Shown in pieces: positions 11,481 through 23,558 of a DNA stretch of 64,000 nt (its first letter is position 1; every line of letters begins with the position of its first letter). Source of the DNA: Ottelia alismoides. Its lineage: Eukaryota > Streptophyta > Magnoliopsida > Alismatales > Hydrocharitaceae. The notes below the pieces were generated by a model. That model was not told where the DNA came from and searched no databases. It worked only from the letters and a program-made list of their open reading frames with translations. The stretch is taken from the NCBI GenBank assembly GCA_037367405.1, contig JAZKJV010000086.1, positions 2,031,001 through 2,095,000 of the forward strand. The letters run 5' to 3'. The translations under genes and the position numbers were made by a program.

Positions 11481-11501
11481 AAGTTAAAACTTTCTACACA
11501 C

Positions 11502-14152
11502 CTTGTTCATGAGTAGAGGAAACTGAGCTTGCAGATCAGACATTTGGGAATCACCGCCAAATATCTCGCCCGATGCAATATAAATGTGAGTAGTTGATGG
11601 ATATCCAAGAGCTGAGAGAAACAAGCCAACTTCCTTTGGAGTCAACGGGCAATTCCCTTTGGACCTTTGCTCAACAGGATCGATGTCCTTCACCCTCCAA
11701 TGTGCAGTATCCCCTCTGCTCTAAGAAAATAATGCATAATTTCTAATAAAATACAAACAAAGTCCTCTGATAAGAAGACAAGAAGCAAGCACCTGACCTG
11801 ATTCTAGTCAGTACATCTGCATCATCAGATGATAGGCCATATGAGCATCCACTGAAAGCAAGAATGTCTTTCTCGTAACGCAAATGCAAGGAAATATAAG
11901 GGCCATATGACTTCATTCGCTCCACCAATAACTGTAATTTTTGAAGAAAATACCAAACTAAGAAAGTTCGCTGATGAAATAATGTTTGGGAGACTATGTA
12001 TTACCTTTCCTAATGCCTCAACAGGAGGCGCAAATTGTAGAGCACCATAGAGACAGCGACAACGCAATCTTTGAATATCCAGAGGCAGACCATTATTGGC
12101 GAGTCGAGAATCAGATTTAGCAGCACGGATTACCTATAGTTATCAGTGCTAATTTAGACAACATATTGATGCATTTTACCAACATGAAAAGAACCAAATC
12201 TCCAGAATACACATATTCGCACCATGTATTCATCCCACAACCATGATATCTCATTCTGGTAGTACGCCAATCTAGACCAGCTCTTAAAATGCTTAACTGC
12301 TTTTTTGGCTTTATGTAGTTCCTTTGGAAGTTTCTTTATTACCTTAATATCATCATGTAAGGAATGTACGAAATGTGTCTCGTCAAAGACATCCGAAAAA
12401 TTGCTGCATTTCAGTTACGTAGATGGATTAGAGTCTAAATGAAAATAGCGTAGTCTAGATACCAAAGTGAATGATGTTCATCTGAAGAAAATGCAGCACA
12501 AAGAGCACCTTGAATCATGCCAAAATGAACCTTTGTCGAGTTCAGGAATAACAAGGGTAGCATTTATGATTCGTGCTACAGCCACCATGTCACATATCTG
12601 CAATTTATTCAAAAGTCTGAAAGAGTTAATTAAAGAACTGATAAATCATATTTCTGCAGACTGCATGCTCAACAAAAGTTATCATTGAGAGATACTATTG
12701 TGCAGGGAATTCAATATGATCTGCCGCATTCTGAATTGTATTCCCAATCCCAATCTGATTCCGTTTTTATTATATTCTGAAACAAGTATTGCCTTCACAT
12801 GACAAATCTAGAGAAACAACTTCTCGTCAAACATTTTAAATTTTGTGCGATGCTTTTAACTGCTACATTAAATTGAATATCAAAGGATACGGTTCAACCA
12901 CTCAACAACTGGACCTTATCCGTATAATGAACAGTGGGCACTTCTATCACTAAACAACGACAAAGTCTGCATATACAGATGAAAGCTAAAAGGAAGGAAC
13001 ATGATTACAATGCTTATTCCACTATTACACTAACCATCTTTCAATTGCCACCAGTAAGATTAAAAACGTAATTATCACTCACCCCTGCTCTCATTTGGTT
13101 CAGCCCACCATTTGCATGCACAATCAAGTAGCCTCGCGATTCCCCGTGATCTGGCAAAAGAACACAAAACTCATTTTGAACCACCATCAGAGCTTATAAA
13201 TTGACTAAGCATTGAAACTAAAAAAAAAAAGAAAACCCCGAGCACATATGTTCCTTACGCAAATATTCCGAGCTGGGCTCCACACACTGCACATAATCTC
13301 CATATTTCGGTTGCTTCAGCTTCTCTAACTCAGGATGCCGATTCACGCCTTCCAACTGTCAAATCTAGAAGCGTGAAAAGCAAGAAAAGGAGGCATGACT
13401 GCTTTGAATCCACAAATACAATCTAAATCCCCATCATCCCAGATGTTACATGCAGTAAACAGCCAATTAAGAATCAGCCAAAGGATGGTAACAAGAGGTT
13501 GATGATTATCCATTTATCAGATAGGCAGATACATTAAATAAACCAAATAGGATTGGTACCCTGTACATGTGGGGAGGAGCAAGTTCCTGTATCCATCTCA
13601 TACCTCCACTCCACAATGTGATCCCCATGTCTCTATGCTGCACATTAAATCCACATATCAGTAAGGACCCCACTTTCGAGTCTGCCACTAGCAATTAGAG
13701 CAATTGTGTTGTTCGCAAATCATGCCCAAGCAACCACAAAAAAAAACTGACAATTCGAGCAAAACGCGGATATAAGGAGCACCAACTTCCCATCACAACC
13801 TATAATATACCGAGAAACAGAAAGAACATTCTTTTGAACTTAAAAACCAACCTTCAATACAAATATCAAACTGCCCATAATAAAAAAACTAACAACCGAA
13901 TCCCAAAAGGTCCACATGTAATAGTTCCAACAGAGCCAGAGGTCCAAAAGTAGAAAAAGATGAGATTTTTTCTTCGGAAAGGTCCAAAGGAGCGACCTGT
14001 TGGAGTTTGTAGATATCAGAAAGAGTTGGGACGGGAGATGGTGAGAGGAGGTGCACGGCCACAATGGCTGCCGTGGCTATGGCAACAAGCGCGCATGTTA
14101 GAGCCCACCTCACCAGAATGATCCTCCCGCTCCTCTGCCTGCGACGCCGCAT
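11502..14152 (-). CDS. O-fucosyltransferase family protein (nine exons; C-terminal exons not seen)
   Basis: Nine exons join in frame with GT..AG borders: 14152-13997, 13637-13560, 13355-13259, 13150-13083, 12597-12509, 12403-12223, 12133-12005, 11931-11798 and 11718-11502 (383 codons). The ATG at 14152 is the first after an in-frame TAG. The product begins with an arginine-rich tail and one membrane segment (about residues 11-37), the type II Golgi topology usual for plant glycosyltransferases. It carries family blocks [33 protein letters not shown] and [18 protein letters not shown]. The family (related to protein O-fucosyltransferases) transfers fucose from GDP-fucose; the acceptor of this member is unknown. 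Exon 9 ends NK at a good donor (AAG|GTGTGT), and the usual last 120 or so residues are not found in 10.3-11.5 kb. They may lie beyond the transposon nest, or the gene may be truncated. Confidence 0.9.
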
Positions 14153-15600
14153 CTCCTCCCTTAATCCCACCTGCTACTCTCTTTGTGGGTACCTCATGTT
14201 GAGCTCATTCACAAGGTCTGCACTCTTTTTCGTCTTCTCCTTCTTGCTGTGAGATTGGTGGATTTTTTCTCTCCTTCTGATTATGGGTACAGCTATCTCT
14301 CAATCAATCTCCATCTGCTTAAAAACAGGTAGAATGGGAGGAGTGGGGAGGAGAAAGGTGGGTGAACGGTGTGTGCGTGTGCGTGGGGGAGGAAGAGAGG
14401 CGCAGACAACGCGCGTTCATTCTTTCTCACGTCTCATTAACCGCTGGTAGATTTAAAAAAAGGATTTTTTTCGCAGGCGCCCTCTTTGATTCTGCATTAT
14501 CTAACGTCTCCTTTTTTTTTGCATTATCAGTTGTGCCTCTATTTTCTTAAGCAATTAGTAGTTGTGCTCCTAATTTTATGCAAACCATAGTTTATACAGA
14601 TCAAAGCACGATTTAGCAATGAAACTATAATTATGCCCCTACAATTTTAAAAAAATTACACTCAAACTCTTCTTTTGTTCTTTCAAACTTCACCCTTGTA
14701 CCCTTGAATTTCGGTCACACATTGAAACTGAATTTGGACGAAATTTGATGCTATGATTCAATGTGCATGCTTCATGTGACTCAGATCGTAAACAAGGCTG
14801 CATGATGACGAAGTGTTTATGTGGGCTAATAGTGTATAATGTGTCAAAGGATATGTGTGTGTAATTACGGCATCTATAAGAGAAACTATGTAATTAGATA
14901 ACTTTCCAGAATTAGGTGTATAAATACTTCAATATTAATTAACGACTAGATAAAGTTCTCTACTTAAAGTACTCAAAGTAATTGCTGATTTAAAAAGATA
15001 CTCCAAGGAATATATACCTGTATAAAACACCTAAAAATCGCAAAGAAAGACTTATTTGGTTGGTTTCTTAGAAAATAAAAAATAATCCTCTTCAATGTAA
15101 AATGAAATTGATTTTCGTTTACCACAATTTTTAAAAGCTGGTGCCTTTTCAACGTTGGAAATGACTGAACTTTCATCCGTATTAGAGATAAATATAAAAT
15201 TGATGTTTTCCCACGTGCCCTCTTTTCCACCGAAAATGGATAAAGATCACTTTCATGAATAACACCTGTAAATACAAATACACGCTTTTTCCAGGGGTAA
15301 AACCTACACAAAAGTCGTCTATGAAAAATACATCCAATTTCAATTTCATACTTGAACTTTTAAAAGTAACAATATGGTACTTTATCTATTATTTTGCCAT
15401 TCAAAAGGGATTGGCGGCGCAGCTTGTTGCCCGTCTCCCGTCAATTTCTATGTAACTTCCGTCATGTCAGACCAATGACGGAGCCAAACCATTGGAGCAC
15501 CGAGGATGGACGATTGCAAGAAATCTCTATTGGTGGTTGGTGTTGGAGATAGTGTAGACGACGATGGCTTCACGACTTCTATATTGTTGCCAATATTTGT
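14153..15600. other. Upstream region of the fucosyltransferase gene, then no recognisable gene
   Basis: The first 250 bases or so are the likely 5' untranslated region and promoter of the minus-strand gene; no convincing TATA box was picked out. Beyond about 14,450 the sequence is AT-rich, with short chance frames and no protein motif. Confidence 0.45.
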
Positions 15601-15859
15601 TCCTAGACGATGAATAGGAAGCCTCAAGGTCTAACAAGGCTAATGTTAAAGAAGGGGGCAATGCTTCAAGAGCAATTGATCCAACTGTTCAAAAGCGCAA
15701 TAACCACAGATAATACACAAAATAAACAAAAGAAGAAGAAGAACAAAATCCAAAAAAAGAAGAACGTAACATATCCTCATGTACACATCAACCCCAAGAA
15801 CTTATTCCAGAAATCACACCTCACAACTCTCTCCAAATCAAAACCAACACATCAAAAAA

Positions 15860-16745
15860 TCAACAAATCCGAACTTCTTCAAGAACGAGAAAGATATAAT
15901 TTTGATTCCATTTTTTCACTTCTCTTTGTCGTTGCTGCTTCTTCCTAGGAGCTCTATACGGATCATGTAGATACTCTCGTCTATAACTTTTGGGGTCTTC
16001 CTCCTCCTCGGAGGCTTTTGGATTCACAACCATCCTGCAATGGCCAAGAATAACATCACCCATAAATCTAAAAGCTTGAGAAGAGTATATACAAGAGCAA
16101 GGAAAGTGCTGTGGGATGAATGAGACCTTGGCTGAGTAGTATAGGGGAAGAGGGTCACATTGAACGTCCCCTTCCTCCTCGAAGAAATGGTGTGGAGGAG
16201 AGCGGCTTGCCTTGCATCGTAGTAGTGGGTGATGGGAAGCTCGCCGTATGAGAAGTCTTAATTGTCGACAGAGAGCACACGACCTGATGTCTCGAAACAA
16301 TGTGTGCAGACCCAGAGCTTGTCCCCAACCTAGACATGTATTTGCTCATATATCAAGAGAGGAGAGGCTTCAATGTTTGCAGACCTAAAGCTTCTTTCCA
16401 TCTTCGATTTAGATGCAACGGGGCCTTGAAATAACGCTCCAGCTCTGACAAAGGAGTTGATAGTGAACCTCGAAAGGTGACCTCCGATGAAGGTTGGCTC
16501 GATGGGTCCCTGGTTGTCTATGACCGAGATCGGATGTGTTGTTATTGCTTGTCCTTTGAATGATGGATCAATGTGGTGGAAACCCAGATCGACGACAACT
16601 GGTGTTGGGTTGTCCTTCCTCCCCAACTGCGCTTTTGTGAGTTAAATCTCCGGGAGAAGGCCTGATGATACGTTGGCCTGAGGCGAAGACTCTTCAACAT
16701 TTGTTGAGGTCAAAGAAGAAGATGGGATGACTAATTTGGGCATTT
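15860..16745 (-). pseudogene. Decayed unidentified reading frame with a possible intron
   Basis: From an ATG at about 16745 the frame reads MPKLVIPSSSLTSTNVEESS, then GRKDNPTPVVVDLGFHH, and later VCTHCFETSGRVLS. It can be spliced from 16129 (AAG|GT) to 16034 (GCAG|G) into a basic tail (SYRREYLHDPYRAPRKK), ending near 15862. Three in-frame stops interrupt it: after LLPEI, after YEQIHV, and after LSVDN. Composition looks protein-like, but I do not recognise the family. It could be a dead gene, a captured gene fragment or part of an unrecognised element. Confidence 0.4.
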
Positions 16746-17200
16746 TAGATTCATTTTCACAAGGGTATTTCCGCCCGTCCATAAAAAAGATAACCTCCAT
16801 CACTTGTTCCCCTTAGTAGAATACTACATTATTACCAAACCAATAGATAATGTACCACGTTGTTACTTTTAAAACATCACGTATGACATTGAAATTGGTT
16901 GTATAGTTCAGAGATTTTAATGTAATTTACTCAAATATTTAATTTTAACTCCTGCATCCGCCACTAATTTACCCTATGACGGACAAATGAAGAACAATAG
17001 GAGCAAATCAAATAATCGCATATTTGCACTCGTGTTTTTCTCTTGGATTCTCGAAATCGATTTTGAAGACACAAATGTATTCAACTCCCACAGTCCCTGT
17101 CCCTGATGATACCAAATAGTATATTCTACTCATCTCGTATAGGAATAGTTAAGAAATAAATAATTCGATGATATTAGATAAAGTTTCAACACATACTTAT
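16746..17200. other. No recognisable feature
   Basis: AT-rich sequence without convincing open frames or repeat ends. Confidence 0.4.
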
Positions 17201-17204
17201 CCTA

Positions 17205-18104
17205 TAAGAAAGGAAGCAAATTTAGCAATTTGGAGTGATATCTTAGGAGACCCATCTCCATCGAAACTCAAGAAATTGAGAAGCAAGTGGATCGGATCAT
17301 TCTTGGTAAGAACTGTGTAGACAATGGAATGTTGAGATATTAGAATTACCATCTGATGCACAATTATTTTTAGTGAATGGACAACTACTCCAACATTATG
17401 TGGAACCGCTTAAGCATCTAGTCCTCGTAGACGAGATCTATTTTATGCGTGACTCTTGTTTCTTAGATGCTTCATTTGGCTATGCACGAAGACCTTGCAA
17501 CCATTCTTGTATCTCAGAAGATTCACTCTAACACACTGATATTATTTCCATGACATTTTTTCTTTTCATTTGCACATTATTCTAACTCCACATCATTCGC
17601 ATGCCTTGGTAGCTTTTCCATACTCAGGACACTCAATCTTAAGTATAGGGGGTCGGTGCCCCATTGTGTATACCACCTCTACTATATGTACCTCGACCGT
17701 CTCATTTTCCCTTCTTCTACACTTAGGCAAACTAGAGCCTAAGTATGGGGGTGCAGGTCGACTTATATTCATATATTCTTTTGCGCTCTCTTATGCTTAG
17801 TACAAGATATGTCTTCCTTTCTATCCGTGCCATAAGGACATATTACAAGCTAGGTATGGGGGTGTCGTATATAATGTATATGTACTTTACCCATAACTTG
17901 TATTTCACGTATTTTTGTATATAATACTCAACAAAATATGGGGATATGGGTGTTCACTTGTAAAATCTTATAAAATTGGGTATAACATGTATAAATATAT
18001 GTATTTCATAAAAATTTGCAAAATTCTTTTCTAAAAAACTTGTAAATAATACCCAGTTTTGTAAAAAGTGACGTAAATTAGGGTATATAACAACAAATAT
18101 TTTG
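17205..18104 (+). mobile_element. 3' end of an old Athila-like gypsy element
   Basis: The first 300 bases align with the pol end of the large gypsy element at 62,150-62,400. Translated pieces include KLRSKWIGSFLVRTV, LFLVNGQLLQHYVEP and VDEIYFMRD, the chromodomain-like tail after integrase. Beyond 17,560 the same 3' untranslated modules follow: stem-loops of CTTAGG/CCTAAG type, each followed by a run of five G residues, ending near 17,865. An AT-rich segment similar to 62,900-63,050 comes next. No intact frame remains. Confidence 0.75.
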
Positions 18105-20300
18105 TGATAATTAAACCATCATTGAAAAAGAAAATCTTTTGGAAACAAATCTTTTAAAAATTCAAAAAAAATCATGGGTGTGGAAGTGTACAACATCAGA
18201 TACTCGTAAAAGATGTACAACAGTGTAGTCCCAGAAAAATAAGTGTATATTGTTCGAACTTCTTGATGGGCGTGTTGATTTCATAAATAAAAAATGTTTG
18301 CCTATATTGTAGTGTGTACAACACCTAAGTGATCCCTTGACCAATGAGTGGTGAGAATTTATATTTTTATAGCCTGAGGTAGAGTCCAACTTCCCAGTTG
18401 AATTCCCACTTCATGTGAAATCCAATTCCACCAAAATCGCTTTAAGTTATAAAAGTATCTATTCAACGAAAGTGGTTTCATTAAAATCAGAGCTTGTTTG
18501 CAAAATGTCTATTGGGGGGAACTAATTGTACTTTGAATATATTTACTAACTTCACATGACATTTTATGTACATATTTAATCCTTTTAATTTATTTATTTT
18601 TCATTTATTTTATTTATTTTTTGTTTTCATAAAATTTATAAAATTTAAAATCCAAAAAATCTAAAAATCAAAGGAAACTTGTGTGTTGTGATTTTGTATA
18701 TATTGCAAATATGATTTCTTTCTTGATTTTTATTTCTCCTTTTCTTAATTAGTAAGGACTAACAAATAGATGTGTATGTAATATTATTTCGAGTATTTTA
18801 TTAGATTTTCTTTTGTATATAGTTTTAATCAAAAAAAAGGAAAATATAAAATAATAAAAAATGGTAGTTTAATTTTTTAAAATACCTGAAAAAACGTATC
18901 TTGTATATAATTTTTCTTGAGTTTGAGATGCTGATGAGAAATTTAGATCTTCATTTTTAATATTGATCATTTCCATTTTCTTTTAGTTACTATTTCTTTT
19001 TATTTATTTTGTTATTTCCCTCTTTGTTTCTGGTCAACAGATGACCATTCGGGCCACTTGGCTTATTCCTATCGGCTTCTTCTCCCCACAACCTATCTGG
19101 CTCATCTCCCTTCATTCCCCACGCTAATGAGGGAGAATCCTTTGTTGACCCGAGGTCAAATGTTCTCCAACTGCAGGTCAGAGCCCCGCATCCACCACGT
19201 CGCCGGCCAACCATTGCCCATTCCACAAAACCCCCTCGAATACATTCCACTGGGATCATCTGCCGCGGGAGAGGGTAACCCAACATCTCGGTCACCACCT
19301 CGATATAGAGCAAAGGCGACGACTCCTCACCAGTGCGGTCCTAGGTGGTGACAGCTCCTTGTAGCAGCCCCCTCGCAACCTCAAGCTCCTACCACAGGCA
19401 AACTCTTCCATTTCTCTTATTCATCCATTCTTCTTGTTGTTTTGTTTTGTTTGCTACTGTTCTCTTCTTCCCAATCTTTCTTCTACCTCTTCTCTAATCT
19501 GAAATCCAAAATCGACTCCGACGATCAACCAGGTCACATCTCCTCCCCGTTCCATTTCCTATTCTACCTTCCAGGTCTACCATCTCCAACACGCACTCTA
19601 TACACCCATTTTCCAGTTCCTTCGCGTCCTCTATTGGCCGAGCTCGAAGCTCGAGCTCCATCTCCATCTACTGTAGGTCTCCAGCAGCATGCGACTTCGT
19701 CCACAACCTCAGCAAGGCAGCACCTGTGAGGCGCTCACCTTCGTCCAATACACCATCAAGCAGCCATGAAACCGCTCCGCCGTGTCCAGCCGGAGGATGA
19801 AGAAGAATACCTCCAACTTGCAGGCACCGTAGATCATGATTTCCACTGCATCTAAACCGTCCAAAGCACATCTTTCCACAGTCGTCTAATTTCGAGCGCG
19901 ACAGCCGTTGGATGAAAAGAAAGAGCACGTGTTTACCACGTGCTTAGGATATTTGTAGAGACATTCTCATCAACTCGTTAATTGTAAGTAGCTCTAGCCC
20001 CACGTGAGCATCACCTCTTGAAAATCCTTTGCATCCATACCCTCGAGGAGTCTTCTATTTCCAAAAGTGCTTTGTGCGTCAGTTTTGAATTTTATTCTGA
20101 ATTTTTATTTTGCAAATATAACCCTTTTTTTAAACCATGCTATTAACCTTTACATCTTATTCAATATCTAAAAATGGCATTTTGAACTGTATATAATTCT
20201 CTATGGGATGAGATTTAGTTGGATTCTTCTGATGTGGTTGCGATTTACTAAAATTGTTGTGGTATATATTTACCTATTTTACCATATTTTTGTCCTGAAA
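18105..20300 (+). repeat. Gypsy-type LTR (copy A), approximate borders
   Basis: A TGATAA start at 18105 follows the gypsy 3' remnant. The stretch around 18,390-18,800 aligns by eye with 44,720-45,100 (AACTTC.CAG, ATTCCCACT, ATCTATTCAA.GAAA..GGTTTCAT, TTGTA). An AT-rich part is followed by a pyrimidine- and GC-rich part (19,040-19,900), the same plan as LTRs B, C and D in this window. Open frames here are by-products of this composition. The right end is not determined. Confidence 0.6.
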
Positions 20301-21060
20301 TTATTAGTAAAATAGATCTTGCTCCAAAAAACACCTAAAAACAACAACTCGTAGGATTAATCGTGTTTTAATATGCCTCCAAAAAACATTGCAATTGCAT
20401 GTTTCTTTTCTAAATAAAAATATAGAGTTAGAAATTGATTTTTAGTTAGGTCTAAAAATATCTTTTTGGCCAAAGTTCGAAATTCCATGGATTCGTCTTT
20501 ATAAACTCTAATTGGAATAATTTTGGATTTTTCCTTATATTAATTTGTGGACTTACTAACATTAAATTACTAAACTTTGATCCACTTTAGTGAAAAATTC
20601 ATATAAAAATCATATTTATCCAAAATTACAAAAAATATTGTAGATGCATTTCATATCTACATCCTCTCCTATTTTCATAAATGTTTGTACTATTTTCATT
20701 ATAAATTGCACAAAAACCATAAAATAACCTATTTTTCTTGGATGCATATTAATTGCAAAAAAAATAAAAAAATGTATTCTTGATTTCTCATTGTATAAAC
20801 AATTTAGGGGAAATTAGTGTGGAAAATTGAGTTAATTTTCTATTTAATTTGGATTTTTTAAGAAAAGTCTCAAGTAGACTTCAACCTCTTTGCCATGAAA
20901 TTCCAATAATAACTATGTCTCTTTGCCGTGAAAACTTCATAGGAGAAGTCTCAAGTGACTTCAACATCTTGACTACTATATCAATAGAGTTCCCTCTACA
21001 AGTATAACTTTTATTATTGACATAATATTTTTATTATATTGTGTATTGTAATTGGTATTT
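20301..21060. other. AT-rich, no gene; short internal direct repeats
   Basis: No coding signal. AAGTCTCAAGT and ACTTCAAC recur between about 20,865 and 20,965, suggesting a small tandem duplication. It may still belong to the LTR to its left. Confidence 0.4.
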
Positions 21061-21089
21061 TTTTAAATCACCTCATACTTAGCACTTAT

Positions 21090-21620
21090 TTGATTCATAT
21101 TCGATCTTTATTCGATCCCGATTTGTATTCGATGAATATTTGATCCAAATTTATATCAGATTATAATAGGATATGATTCCCTAAATTCATATCCGACTCA
21201 TATATGTATCCGTAATCGTATTCTATATAGATGAAGCAAATATGGATATGGAAATATTCGCCATATCTGATATGTTTCATCACAATACATACGTATGTAC
21301 GTACATATATTGTATGTGTATTTTTCTAAATCACTTCATACTTAAAACCAATTCCATTCAAATTTGTTATTTTATTTTTATTTGATCACATTCGTATACA
21401 ATTTTAGGTTTATCGATATTCATATACGCTTTTTATTCGATCTGTAGAATTGTATTCGGTGAATATTCGATCCAGATCCATATTCAATTACATTGGAATA
21501 TGATTCCCTAAATCCATTCCGACTCATATATGTATGCGTATTCTTATTCGATAGATGAAGCGAATGTAGATATAAAAAAAGCCATATCTGATCGTATTCG
21601 ATCCGTTATTATCCCTACCC
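21090..21620. repeat. Duplicated ATTCGAT-rich repeat
   Basis: Two related blocks (about 21,090-21,260 and 21,360-21,610) share CATATTCGATC, GAATATTCGATCC, GATTCCCTAAAT and GACTCATATATGTAT in the same order. ATTCGTAT-rich sequence of similar flavour occurs at 29,200-29,870. This is probably a non-autonomous DNA element, class not determined. Confidence 0.5.
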
Positions 21621-21713
21621 TACCCAAACGTGTGTGCATACGAGCACAAGCAAATTGTATCTTAGTTCAACTCAACTCATTGATGAAGAGCTCTCAAATT
21701 ATAAATATACACA

Positions 21714-21729
21714 CCTATATATATATACA

Positions 21730-21760
<31 letters not shown>

Positions 21761-21766
21761 CACATA
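21714..21766. repeat. TA/CA microsatellite
   Basis: TATATATATA runs directly into a nearly pure CACACA tract with one CCA interruption. Confidence 0.9.
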
Positions 21767-22115
21767 AGAAACTAGAAATATGCTCCTTGGGAACATGTAA
21801 CTTACATTCTTCCATCTTTTTTTCTCTCCGTATTTTTTGTATTTTTCTGAAATGAAATCTAGTAGAATTTAGAATACAATATGTCATCATGGTGTCATTC
21901 AAAATTCAACTTAATTTGATACTTCTATTCCCTCCCTTAAGATTGTCAAATTTTAACAGCCTCAGAATTGCTGAAATGGACCCCCCTTCAGATGAAAGTG
22001 TTAGAAACGCATATTTTATACAAGATTTGAAACACATATTCCTCTTATTGTTCTAAGTGAATCCCCCATATGGAGTATACTCTTATATGCTCCTAGGGAG
22101 CATACTCATTTAACC

Positions 22116-22150
22116 CATACATACATACATACATACATACATACATACAT
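22116..22150. repeat. (ATAC)n microsatellite
   Basis: About nine ATAC units, immediately upstream of the first fold-back MITE. Confidence 0.9.
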
Positions 22151-22165
22151 GCATATGTATATATA

Positions 22166-22524
22166 GGTAAAATGGGGTTGCTCCATTCGGGGAGCTACCT
22201 TGACCCCTCCCCCCCTTATTTTTTATTTTTTTGAAAAATGAAACTGTGAAAATTTTACCACTATATCCCTATATTATGTCATCAAGTTTAAACAGAGACT
22301 CCTACAAACTCCATCCAGAAGAAGTTAATTTCAATAATTCAGTGACCGTTAAAAATGATTGTCTGCATGGAGGTCGTAGGAGTCTCTATTTCACATGAAA
22401 CTTGAATGACATAACATAGGGATATATTGATTAACTTCCATGTTTCATTTTAAAAAATAAAAATAGAAAAAATGGAGCGGGGGAAGCCAAGTTAACTCCC
22501 CCAAGGGGAAGCCCCATTTTACCC
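22166..22524. mobile_element. Fold-back MITE, copy 1 of 3
   Basis: Begins GGTAAAATGGGG and ends CCCCATTTTACCC, flanked by TA on both sides. The arms are complementary over most of the element: ATCCCTATATTATGTCAT on the left pairs with ATGACATAACATAGGGAT on the right, and GAGACTCCTAC pairs with GTAGGAGTCTC. The whole element is a near-perfect hairpin with no coding capacity. Confidence 0.85.
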
Positions 22525-22576
22525 TACATATATACACATACATAAATGTATATATGTATATACATGTATAAATGTA

Positions 22577-22930
22577 GGGTAAAATGTGGTTGCCATCGGG
22601 AGAGCTAATTTCACTCCTCCGCCTCATTTTTCTAGTTTATTACTTTTTTAAATGAATCCATATGTTTTCATCATTATGTCATTCAAGTTTCGTGTGAAAC
22701 AGACTCCTACGGCCTTCACCCAGACAATCATTTTTTAGCGATCGCAAAATTTGTTGAAATGGACATGTCTTGATGGAGATCTTAAGAGTCTCTATTTCAT
22801 ACAAAACTTGAATGACATAATATAGGAATATAATTATGAAAATCTACGAAAGTATTTTGCCTACAAAAAAACGAGAAAAATAAGATGGGGAAGCTAAGAT
22901 AACTCCCCCAAGCAGCAACCCATTTTACCC
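22577..22930. mobile_element. Fold-back MITE, copy 2 of 3
   Basis: Same family as copy 1: GGGTAAAATGTGG start and CCCATTTTACCC end, TA on both sides, with the same internal paired blocks (TATGTCATTCAAG and CTTGAATGACATA). It is separated from copy 1 by about 50 bases of TA/CA-rich sequence. Confidence 0.85.
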
Positions 22931-22943
22931 TATATATATATGG

Positions 22944-23292
22944 GGGTAAAATGGGGCTGCCCCCTACGGTGAGCTAACTTAACTCTCACCGTCTCATTTT
23001 ATCATTTTTTATTTTTTTTTGAAAAATACTTCCGTAGATTTTCATCATTATATCCCTATATTATGTTATTCAAATTTCGTGCGAAACAAAAACTCATACA
23101 ACATCTATCTAGACGGGCACATTTCAACAATCATGCAATTATTAAAAAATAATGATCTAGATGGAAGGAGTCTCTTTTTCTCACGTAACTTGAATGGAAT
23201 AATATAAGAAGATAGTAATAAATTTCCACATATTCATTTTTTAAAAAAATAAAAAAGTTAGGGAAATCGGACGAGAGGAGCCCTATTTTTCC
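22944..23292. mobile_element. Fold-back MITE, copy 3 of 3
   Basis: Starts GGGTAAAATGGGGC and ends in a degraded CCCTATTTTTCCC. The inner paired blocks are present (ATATCCCTATATTATG on the left, GAATGGAATAATATAAG on the right) but more mismatched than in the other two. Only a TATATATATATG spacer separates it from copy 2. Confidence 0.75.
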
Positions 23293-23407
23293 CATTTGCA
23301 TTGCTAGGCTTTCAAAGGAAACGACCTGAAGTGTGTTTAATTTGTGCTACAGCCTTCACTCATGTCATAGAATAGAAAATGATTAGTGTGGTTCGTCTTC
23401 TTAGATT

Positions 23408-23558
23408 TTACTTCCTTCCGAAGTAGTTCCAGGTTCCTTCTCCCCTAGTTACATGTGCAATACATTCAAGAGGTGTTACACTTCTAACATTCTTTGCATG
23501 CCACTTAGACGCAGAACAGGTTCCTTTCCACTTTGTTGTGCCAATCATATAATCTCCA
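23408..23558 (-). CDS. Unidentified terminal exon-like frame (49 codons)
   Basis: After a possible acceptor (AACAG|T at 23559) the minus strand reads without stops GDYMIGTTKWKGTCSASKWH, then AKNVRSVTPLECIAHV and TRGEGTWNYFGRK, ending in TAA. The richness in W, K, C and G and the clean ending look like a real last exon. I do not recognise the family and found no upstream exon between it and the histone gene at 24,327. It could be a gene fragment or an exon of a decayed gene. Confidence 0.4.

Noticed and set aside
18990..19351. Overlapping open frames on both strands
   Set aside because: They lie in the C/T-rich block of LTR copy A and show the same composition artefact as the frames in copies B, C and D.
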